A program made the translations under genes and the position numbers. Source: CAYWFU01 sp964457585 (lineage in GTDB: Bacteria > JACRDZ01). Taken from it: DNA of 29,312 nt. How positions within the stretch are numbered: the stretch's first letter is position 1; each line of letters starts with the position of its first letter. Below the pieces are notes generated by a model that was given only the letters and a program-made list of their open reading frames with translations, searched no databases and was not told where the DNA came from. Shown one piece after another: positions 1-5,231 of the stretch. The stretch spans positions 1-29,312 of the forward strand of contig CAYWFU010000034.1 in NCBI GenBank assembly GCA_964457585.1, in the 5' to 3' direction.

Positions 1-1
1 C

Positions 2-36
2 TCAATTGTCAATGCTCAATGCTCAATCGTCAATTT
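2..36. repeat. Degenerate 7-bp tandem repeat
   Basis: Five consecutive heptamers of the form TCAATNN (TCAATTG, TCAATGC, TCAATGC, TCAATCG, TCAATTT) run with an exact period of seven bases. The tract lies just past the stop codon of the MFS gene, and a further TCAATGC at 41-47 overlaps that stop. Similar 7-bp periodicity is seen at 12410-12437 and 12516-12550. It could be a decayed minisatellite. The window edge may cut it. Confidence 0.6.
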
Positions 37-40
37 AGTG

Positions 41-1339
41 TCAATGCCATTGACCTCCTGTTTTAACAAGCGATGGTTTAAAAATCAAAATAATTCCAAA
101 TAAAAAAGTAACACTCCCCGCAATTGCTATAGCAATTGGAGTACTAAATTTCTGCGCTATAGTGCCAAAAAACAATGCTCCAAATGGCATTATCCCCATA
201 AACATCCATGCAAACATACTCATAATTCTTCCCCTTTTATCATGAGGGGTCAATTCCTGAATTGAAGTATTAAGTGAAGAAATAGTAATAAGGAAAAAAG
301 TCCCTATTACAACAAGAATAACCATTGATAACCAAAAAATTTTGGACAACGCTAAAAAAAATATAAAAATTCCTAAAAAAACAGTACCTGTACAAATCAT
401 AATGTCTTTCCGAACTATTTTTGAAAAATAAGCTGTAATAAGTGAACCAATAACAGCGCCAAGTCCATTGGCAGACATTAGAAATCCAAAACCGCGCGCA
501 TCTGATTTAAGAATTTCTTTTGCAATTATTGGCATTAATACAATATAAGATAACGCAAAAAATGACATTATTCCAGTTGCTAAAAGTAAATTTATAATAA
601 TTGGCTGCTGTTTTGTATATGTAAAACCATTTTTCAACTGGGTTAACATATCATCTTTTTTTTCACTATTTTCTGATTTATAAGGTTCCTTAATAGCAAT
701 AAAAGCTATAATTACAGCAAGAAAACTGACAGAATTTATATAAAAATTATAAGCAGGTCCCCATATACCTAAAACAAGTCCGGCTAATGCCGGTCCCAAT
801 AGACGGGCAGTATGAAATTGAGCTGAATTTAAAGCAATAGCATTAAGAAGGTTCTCTTTTGGTACAATATCAGATACAAACGCCTGCCAGGCAGGGATAC
901 CAATTGCATTCATAATACCAGACCCTATAGTAATTATAATAATCAAATGGATATTATGATGTTTGATTGAAACAAGTACCCCTAAAATAAATGCAAGTAT
1001 CATCATTGCTGTTTGTGTCCATATAATGAGTTTTTTCCGATTAACATTATCTGCAGTTACTCCGGCAAAAAGAACCAGCAAAAAGATTGGAATATTTGAA
1101 CTGAAATTTACCAGTCCAAGATAAAAAGCGGAATTTGTAATAGAAAATACAAACCAGTTAAGAGCTATGGTCTGCATCCATGTCCCAATATTAGAAAGAA
1201 AAGCTCCGCTCCAGAAAAATTGAAAATTTTTATAATCAAACGAAGCAAATAAACGCGATTGATTATTTTTTCTTTCTGTAATATTTATATTAGGATTTTG
1301 ACCACTGTTATTGTTATTTATTTTATTATTTAAAGACAT
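41..1339 (-). CDS. MFS transporter, EntS/MFS_3-like exporter
   Basis: This 432-residue protein is an inner-membrane major facilitator superfamily transporter. After a polar, Asn-rich N-terminus of about 35 residues it shows around twelve hydrophobic segments. The loop between helices 2 and 3 carries the MFS signature as GVTADNVNRKK at residues 93-103. The overall pattern resembles the MFS_3 group (PF05977), which includes the enterobactin exporter EntS and many putative drug or siderophore exporters. The substrate cannot be read from the sequence. The ATG has no obvious Shine-Dalgarno sequence, only an AT-rich leader. The gene stands alone: no same-strand neighbour is close, and its stop overlaps a 7-bp-period repeat. 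Family call is firm; substrate is unknown. Confidence 0.9.
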   Translation of the reverse strand: MSLNNKINNNNSGQNPNINITERKNNQSRLFASFDYKNFQFFWSGAFLSNIGTWMQTIALNWFVFSITNSAFYLGLVNFSSNIPIFLLVLFAGVTADNVNRKKLIIWTQTAMMILAFILGVLVSIKHHNIHLIIIITIGSGIMNAIGIPAWQAFVSDIVPKENLLNAIALNSAQFHTARLLGPALAGLVLGIWGPAYNFYINSVSFLAVIIAFIAIKEPYKSENSEKKDDMLTQLKNGFTYTKQQPIIINLLLATGIMSFFALSYIVLMPIIAKEILKSDARGFGFLMSANGLGAVIGSLITAYFSKIVRKDIMICTGTVFLGIFIFFLALSKIFWLSMVILVVIGTFFLITISSLNTSIQELTPHDKRGRIMSMFAWMFMGIMPFGALFFGTIAQKFSTPIAIAIAGSVTFLFGIILIFKPSLVKTGGQWH

Positions 1340-1410
1340 ATATTATTATTTATCATAAGTATTCCATAATTGCTTGCATTGTATAGTAAAAAAGTGTAAA
1401 AATCAATAAA

Positions 1411-1462
1411 AAATTAAAAGATATTGACAAATTAATAGGAATATAATAAATTTATTTTGATC
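1411..1462 (+). repeat. 52-bp direct repeat, copy 1
   Basis: This segment matches 2371-2422 with two mismatches in 52 bases, an offset of exactly 960 bp. It contains TTGACA at 1424-1429 and TATAAT at 1442-1447. These are separated by only 12 bp, which is too short for a normal sigma-70 promoter; at a 17-bp spacing the -10 would be a weak TAAATT. The copy lies directly upstream of the antitoxin remnant. Confidence 0.85.
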
Positions 1463-1473
1463 TTTTGTTAAAT

Positions 1474-1621
1474 ATGAAAATTTCATAAGGTAAAATTAAT
1501 CGTATCAATAGAAAAAGAATGGCAAAGTGAATTAAGATATCTTCTAAAAAGTATTCACAAAAGAACAGAACATTTTTCCTCTGAAGAAATTGAAAGAGAT
1601 ATAACTCTTGCAACAAAATGA
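1474..1621 (+). pseudogene. Frameshifted, C-truncated antitoxin-like remnant
   Basis: From 1475 the + strand encodes about 40 sensible codons, including EKEWQSELRYLL, HKRTEHFSSEEIERDI and a final TLATK, then TGA at 1619-1621. There is no usable start in this frame. An ATG at 1474 is in the adjacent frame and hits TAA after four codons; removing one A from the A4 run at 1477-1480 would join it to the rest and give a protein of about 49 residues. The composition (basic start, then a S-x-E-E-I-E-x-D-I tail) resembles small type II antitoxins that precede a RelE/PIN-type toxin, but I cannot name the family. The stop codon coincides with the first bases of the compound hairpin repeat that begins at 1619, which suggests that this repeat replaced the original 3' end. 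No toxin gene follows. Confidence 0.5.
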
Positions 1622-1742
1622 AGAACCTCGCAGCAAGCTGCGAGGTATCTTCTGTCTCTGATAGGAATATTTTATTATTTATATTTGTGCCAATTCATCC
1701 CTGCAGTAAACTGCAGGGTATTCTTGGCACTTCCAGATAAAA
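1619..1742 (+). repeat. Compound two-hairpin repeat unit, copy 1
   Basis: The unit runs from TGAAGAACC to CCAGATAAAA. Its first hairpin (1620-1652) has a 9-bp perfect stem CCTCGCAGC/GCTGCGAGG inside an outer GAAGA/TCTTC pairing. The second (1687-1730) has an outer 7-bp stem GTGCCAA/TTGGCAC, a symmetric 5-nt internal loop and an inner 9-bp stem CCCTGCAGT/ACTGCAGGG. A near-identical unit is at 15315-15439, and degenerate relatives lie at 23060-23150 and 29261-29291, all in the same orientation. It sits between the antitoxin remnant and the 3' end of the 81-aa gene. Confidence 0.85.
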
Positions 1743-1745
1743 AAG

Positions 1746-1991
1746 TCAAGCGCATACCACAATCTTCTTTTTTGGTTTAATATGTATTGGAGTTAGACAA
1801 TAAACACGAGCTAGTTTACTCGCAGTAAAAAGATCTCCGCTTCGTAAAGCTTCTCTTACATCATCCAATTTTTCTGCATCTTCCAGTGATAAATACGGTG
1901 ACCATCCATCACTTGAATCAATTAATTCAATATTAACCTTAGCAATATAGTCGCCTTCGTATACAAGTTTTAAGTGCTTTCTCTTTTTCAT
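1746..1991 (-). CDS. Small protein paired with DUF4258 protein (putative antitoxin)
   Basis: An 81-residue protein follows the DUF4258 gene with an ATGA overlap at 1988-1991, so the two are likely translationally coupled. It starts with basic residues (MKKRKHLK), continues with a beta-rich stretch (VYEGDYIAKVNIELI) and a conserved-looking GWSPYLSLEDAEKLDDVR core at 29-46, and ends with a basic tail. Small proteins of this shape are often found next to DUF4258 proteins, and I infer an antitoxin or partner role from that pairing. No DNA-binding motif is visible. The biochemical function is unknown. The compound hairpin repeat lies just past its stop codon and may act as its 3' border. Confidence 0.65.
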   Translation of the reverse strand: MKKRKHLKLVYEGDYIAKVNIELIDSSDGWSPYLSLEDAEKLDDVREALRSGDLFTASKLARVYCLTPIHIKPKKKIVVCA

Positions 1992-2311
1992 CTTCTTCTC
2001 TCCATAAAATCATCGGTCCATATAGAACAGTTGGGTTTATAAGCTGTAACTAATACAGCGGGTGATGAAACATTTTTTGGGATACCCCATACAACATGTA
2101 TTGGATTTCCTCCTTTATCTCTTTGCAATACAAGCACACATGGTCCTTTTGAATATTTAGGATAATCTTCTATGACTTTACCATCATTAACACTTGCAAC
2201 AATTTCTTTTATCATAAGACCATCTTCAGCTAATTCATCGTAGCCGTGATTAGATATTTTAATTTCACCTTTTTTAATAAGATTGATAATTTTTTCAAAC
2301 GTTTTACTCAT
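1988..2311 (-). CDS. DUF4258 domain-containing protein (putative toxin)
   Basis: This 107-residue protein matches the pattern of DUF4258 (PF14076). It has an N-terminal helix with ISNHGYDELAEDGL (residues 20-33), the IVASVNDGKVIEDYP segment, and a C-terminal beta hairpin HVVWGIPKN followed by VLVTAYKPN. The family is small, widespread, and usually found beside an antitoxin-like gene; its fold is predicted to be RelE/BrnT-like. I infer, but cannot show, a toxin role. It is the first gene of a two-gene unit with the 81-aa partner. No Shine-Dalgarno sequence precedes the ATG. The AT-rich leader has a possible TTGATA/TATTAT promoter so close to the start that a leaderless mRNA is possible. Confidence 0.75.
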   Translation of the reverse strand: MSKTFEKIINLIKKGEIKISNHGYDELAEDGLMIKEIVASVNDGKVIEDYPKYSKGPCVLVLQRDKGGNPIHVVWGIPKNVSSPAVLVTAYKPNCSIWTDDFMERRR

Positions 2312-2370
2312 TAATATATAATAATATATTTTATAATAATATCAACTATTTTTTTAGGACAACGTGGCAA

Positions 2371-2422
2371 AAACTAAAAGATATTGACAAATTGATAGGA
2401 ATATAATAAATTTATTTTGATC
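2371..2422 (+). repeat. 52-bp direct repeat, copy 2
   Basis: Second copy of the repeat at 1411-1462, with T/C and A/G differences only (positions 2374 and 2394). The two copies bracket the antitoxin remnant, hairpin unit 1 and the DUF4258 pair. Just downstream, 2468-2484 also repeats a 17-bp AT-rich string present at 1401-1417, so the duplicated context is somewhat larger than the 52-bp core. Confidence 0.85.
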
Positions 2423-2504
2423 AAAAAACAATAAATAGGGAATACGCTTCAATATGAGATTAAAAAAAATCAATAAAAAATTAATAAAACCAAATATAAA
2501 ATTA

Positions 2505-2533
2505 TCGACAAATTAATTTATTTGATATAAAAT
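2505..2533 (+). promoter_or_regulatory. Possible promoter for DUF4160/DUF2442 array
   Basis: TCGACA at 2505-2510 and TAAAAT at 2528-2533 are separated by 17 bp, upstream of the first DUF4160 remnant. The segment GACAAATTAAT around the -35 also occurs in repeat copy 1. The -35 and -10 are weak in AT-rich DNA, so this is tentative. Confidence 0.3.
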
Positions 2534-2573
2534 ATTTTCTGGGAAGTTAAACAATTTTAAAAAGAGATGAAAT

Positions 2574-2630
2574 ATGCCTGAGATTAGCCGATTTTTAGGA
2601 ATTGTAATTTATATGTATTATATTAAATAA
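2574..2630 (+). pseudogene. N-terminal remnant of a DUF4160 gene
   Basis: An 18-codon ORF reads MPEISRFLGIVIYMYYIK and stops at TAA 2628-2630. The first 16 residues are the canonical beginning of DUF4160 proteins (MPxIxxFxGIxIxMYY), which normally continue with D/E-H-x-P-P-H-x-H. That part is missing, and the sequence runs straight into the leader of the DUF2442 gene at 2654. The remnant occupies the usual place of the DUF4160 partner, immediately upstream of DUF2442, so it is most likely a C-terminal deletion of the first pair. Confidence 0.65.
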
Positions 2631-2653
2631 AATCGAACCATTGGAGTAGAAAA

Positions 2654-2884
2654 ATGATACCATGGGTAATTAAAGCAAAATATATTAAAGATTATAAAGT
2701 GTGGCTTTATTTTAATGATGGTGCAGAAGGAGAAATAGACTTCTCATCAGAATTAGATGGAAAAATTTTTGAACCATTGAAAGAGATTTCCTTTTTTAAA
2801 AAATTTAAAATTAATGGACATACTCTATACTGGGACAATGGAGCTGATTTCGCACCAGAATTTTTACGTAAAAAAATAGCCTAA
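2654..2884 (+). CDS. DUF2442 domain-containing protein (first pair)
   Basis: A 76-residue protein with the DUF2442 (PF10387) pattern: an N-terminal V-x-x-A-x-Y-x-x-D-Y-x-V-x-L-x-F strand pair, a DG-x-x-G-x-I-D-F segment at 24-32, an F-x-x-L/F-K helix region at 40-50, and a C-terminal LYWDNGADFAPEFL (58-71). DUF2442 proteins are typically encoded next to DUF4160 proteins and the pair has been proposed to be toxin-antitoxin-like, but the role is unproven. A GGAG Shine-Dalgarno sequence lies 8 nt before the ATG. Its DUF4160 partner survives only as an 18-codon fragment just upstream, so this copy may be an orphan or may use the intact DUF4160 at 3006. Confidence 0.8.
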   Translation: MIPWVIKAKYIKDYKVWLYFNDGAEGEIDFSSELDGKIFEPLKEISFFKKFKINGHTLYWDNGADFAPEFLRKKIA

Positions 2885-3005
2885 CTTGAGGTATAGGAAA
2901 AAAATAGAGGGACAATACTTAAAAAGTTAACTGTCATAAAAGTTTAAATTTATTTTTTTAGCGACAAACAAAAAGAAAATATGATACAATTTGCAAAGGG
3001 GAATT

Positions 3006-3308
3006 ATGCCAAAATTATATGAATACCTTGGACTTATAATATTATTTTATTCAAATGAGCATGAACCAATACATGTTCATTGTAAACATGAGAATAAAGA
3101 AAGCAGGGCAGAAATAATATTTGAAAATGGAAAATTTAAAAATATTCTTATTCAAGAAGTTAAAGGTAAAGAACCATTAAATAAAAATGATTTAAAAAAA
3201 TTTAAAAAACTTGTTGAATCCTATAGAGATGACATTGTAAGAAAATGGGTTGATTTTTTTGTTTATAATAAGGAAGTTACTTGTGAAAAAATCACAAAGA
3301 AGCTTTAG
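3006..3308 (+). CDS. DUF4160 domain-containing protein (second pair, intact)
   Basis: A 100-residue protein matching DUF4160 (PF13711). It has the N-terminal MPKLYEYLGLIILFYSNEHE followed by PIHVH (histidines at 20, 24 and 26), an acidic central strand (RAEIIFENGK), and a C-terminal helix ending in R-D-D-I-V-R-K-W, where the family has a conserved helix-W motif. The ATG at 3006 is chosen over an upstream TTG at 2991 because AGGGGA sits directly before it and the family starts with MP. The next gene begins 10 nt after its stop, so it is coupled to a DUF2442 gene. This is the only full-length DUF4160 of the three here. Confidence 0.8.
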   Translation: MPKLYEYLGLIILFYSNEHEPIHVHCKHENKESRAEIIFENGKFKNILIQEVKGKEPLNKNDLKKFKKLVESYRDDIVRKWVDFFVYNKEVTCEKITKKL

Positions 3309-3318
3309 GAGGGTTATC

Positions 3319-3564
3319 ATGACTATTTCAATTATCAAAGCACAATATTTAAATGATTATAAAATAAAATTTATTTTTTCCGATGGTGTTGAACAAGTAA
3401 TAAATTTTAAAAATTTTTTATACAGCGCAAAAAATCCTATGACTAAAAAATATTTAAACTCTTCTCTGTTTAAAAAATTCAAAATAAAGTATGGTGATAT
3501 AGAATGGAATGATTATGAGTTATGTTTTCCTTTATGGGACATTCACGAGGGAAAGATAAATTAA
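3319..3564 (+). CDS. DUF2442 domain-containing protein (second pair)
   Basis: An 81-residue DUF2442 protein: IIKAQYLNDYKIKFIFSDGV at 5-24, VINFKNFL at 27-34, a helix with NSSLFKKFKI at 47-56, and the variant C-terminus WNDYELCFPLWDI seen in one DUF2442 subgroup. The ATG at 3319 follows a strong AGGAGGG Shine-Dalgarno sequence. A longer reading from 3250 would overlap the DUF4160 gene and is not needed. It is in the same frame as the following DUF4160 fragment, separated from it only by TAA plus three codons. Confidence 0.8.
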   Translation: MTISIIKAQYLNDYKIKFIFSDGVEQVINFKNFLYSAKNPMTKKYLNSSLFKKFKIKYGDIEWNDYELCFPLWDIHEGKIN

Positions 3565-3573
3565 AGAGATAGA

Positions 3574-3756
3574 ATGCATGTTCATATTATTTCTCCCGAA
3601 GGAGAAGCAAAATTTTGGTTGGAACCTACGGTTGCATTAGTAAATTACTCGGGCTTTTCTGCAAAGCAATTGAATTCTTTGCAAAAAATTATTGAAAGGC
3701 GCAAAAATGAAATTATTAAAAAATGGAAAAAACATCTCAAAACCCGAAATAACTAA
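3574..3756 (+). CDS. N-terminally truncated DUF4160 protein (third pair)
   Basis: This 60-residue ORF starts exactly at the conserved His-Val-His core (MHVHIISPEGEAKFWLEP) and keeps the complete C-terminal half of DUF4160, ending in a helix with RRKNEIIKKWKKHL. The normal first 20 or so residues (MPxx...F-x-Y-S-x-E-H-x-P) are absent, and an in-frame TAA at 3562-3564, the stop of the preceding DUF2442 gene, blocks any extension. It has only a weak AAAGAGAT ribosome site. It overlaps the next DUF2442 gene by 50 nt. It may be a functional short form or a degraded gene. Confidence 0.65.
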   Translation: MHVHIISPEGEAKFWLEPTVALVNYSGFSAKQLNSLQKIIERRKNEIIKKWKKHLKTRNN

Positions 3757-3967
3757 TATTTCAGAACATGGATTCTGGATATATTTGAAAGGTAAAGAAT
3801 TTTTCCTTTCTTTCAACGAATATCCATGGTTTAAAGATGCTAAAATATCATCAATCACTGATGTGGAGTTAATGCACGGACATCATTTATACTGGCCCAA
3901 ACTAGATGTTGATTTAACTACAGAAATTTTAGAAAACCCTGAAAAATATCCATTAACATATAAATAA
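3707..3967 (+). CDS. DUF2442 domain-containing protein (third pair)
   Basis: An 86-residue DUF2442 protein of a different subgroup from the two upstream. It has GFWIYLKGKEFFLSFNEYPW at 22-41, FKDA at 42-45, and a C-terminus with HLYWPKLDVDLTTEILENP at 64-82. In this subgroup the partner DUF4160 carries the SPEGEAKFWLEP motif, which is exactly what the overlapping upstream fragment has, so the two are a natural pair. The ATG at 3707 is preferred over a TTG at 3692; AAAGGCG precedes it. It is the last gene of the + strand array, and converges on the channel gene at 3989. Confidence 0.8.
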   Translation: MKLLKNGKNISKPEITNISEHGFWIYLKGKEFFLSFNEYPWFKDAKISSITDVELMHGHHLYWPKLDVDLTTEILENPEKYPLTYK

Positions 3968-3988
3968 AATATGAAATATAGTGTAATT

Positions 3989-5218
3989 CTATCTATTAGC
4001 GGTTCTGCGGGTGATGGAAAATACAAAAAGTCCAATCATGAAAACTCCAAGAAAAGCTTCCAGCATTACTATATATCTTACCCAGTGAGAGGGGTCAGGA
4101 TACCAATCTCCAAATCCAAGAGTGGTAAAAGTAACAACACTGAAATATAATGAATCTGAAAAATTTAATTTGTATGGAATAGCATAAGCTGCATTATTTA
4201 TATTAGGAATTATACTGCCTGAAAACCAATAAATTGCAGCAAAAATAAATATAATAATTATTGAAGAACGAATAGTAAAAAGCGGTTTCTCTCCATATCC
4301 ATAAAGGTAGTAAGTGAAAATATTAACTAAATAATTATTATATTTTTTATTTTTTAAAAAATTTTTACGCTCCATTTCTTTTTCTTTTAGAAATGCCCAG
4401 CTTTGATCTTCATAACGCCCAATGCTATTAAAATTATTTTTAAGCATAATATATATTTCTCTAGCGTCCGAATATTCCTTATTTTTTTCCTGTTCAAGTT
4501 CCAAAGGAATAGTTTCTTTTGTTATCTGCGAATTTCTTAAAGTTGTATGATTTAAATTTAAACTTTTAATAAATTTCGCTCTTATATCAATTCTTTCTAA
4601 ATGAGTTTCCACAAAAGAGGTTGGTCCGTTAAAATTCACCTGATTGAAATTAGCGCTATGCCTGAATTCTGTTTTTAAAAATAATGCTTTATCATTAAAA
4701 GTAGCTTCCCAGAAAACTGCTCTATCTGCAAAAACTGTTTCAATAAAAACAGTTTCCCTTTTAAAATTTGCTTCGGAAAAATCTACTGATTTATTAAAAA
4801 AAGCTTCATTAAAATGAGTATGCTGATTAAAACATGCTCCATTAAAATAAGCATTCTTTAAAAATTGTGTTTTTGCAAACCAGATCTGATGTATTCCTGA
4901 TGAATTTTCTTGTCCAAATACGGTTCTTAAAAAATATACTTCGGAATTAAAAAATGAATCATCAAAACTAATTTTACCGGATAAAATTGAGCTGGTAAAA
5001 ATAACTTTGTTTTCAAATATGCAGTTATTAAATATGACATCCTTTATATTTACTTCTCTGAATTCTACAGATCCTGAAAAAGTAACATTTATAAAATGTA
5101 AATTTTTTAAACTAGAACATTTATAGATTATCGGATCATTAATAACTGCATTTTCTATTATAAAATCATCTTCTTTATTGATTATTCCATATATTTCTTC
5201 AGCTTTATATTCTTTCAT
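3989..5218 (-). CDS. Pentapeptide-repeat, two-TM potassium-channel-like protein
   Basis: A 409-residue membrane protein with two parts. Residues about 45-230 are pentapeptide-like repeats with Phe every fifth position (FNGACFNQHTHFNEAFFNKS and onward), expected to form a right-handed quadrilateral beta helix in the cytoplasm. Residues 317-338 are a first transmembrane helix, 360-372 hold a K+-channel pore helix and selectivity filter TTLGFGD (365-371), and 384-404 are the second helix, as in Ion_trans_2 (PF07885). Conduction of K+ is inferred from the filter. The gene starts 13 nt after cooS on the same strand with only a weak ribosome site, so it may be the distal gene of the CODH/ACS operon. 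The linkage to CO metabolism is not explained by known biology. Confidence 0.85.
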   Translation of the reverse strand: MKEYKAEEIYGIINKEDDFIIENAVINDPIIYKCSSLKNLHFINVTFSGSVEFREVNIKDVIFNNCIFENKVIFTSSILSGKISFDDSFFNSEVYFLRTVFGQENSSGIHQIWFAKTQFLKNAYFNGACFNQHTHFNEAFFNKSVDFSEANFKRETVFIETVFADRAVFWEATFNDKALFLKTEFRHSANFNQVNFNGPTSFVETHLERIDIRAKFIKSLNLNHTTLRNSQITKETIPLELEQEKNKEYSDAREIYIMLKNNFNSIGRYEDQSWAFLKEKEMERKNFLKNKKYNNYLVNIFTYYLYGYGEKPLFTIRSSIIIIFIFAAIYWFSGSIIPNINNAAYAIPYKLNFSDSLYFSVVTFTTLGFGDWYPDPSHWVRYIVMLEAFLGVFMIGLFVFSITRRTANR

Positions 5219-5231
5219 AAATTTTCACAAA

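Noticed and set aside
1424..1447. TTGACA and TATAAT as a promoter in the 52-bp repeat
   Set aside because: The spacer is only 12 bp; a 17-bp spacing gives a weak -10. Kept only as part of the repeat.
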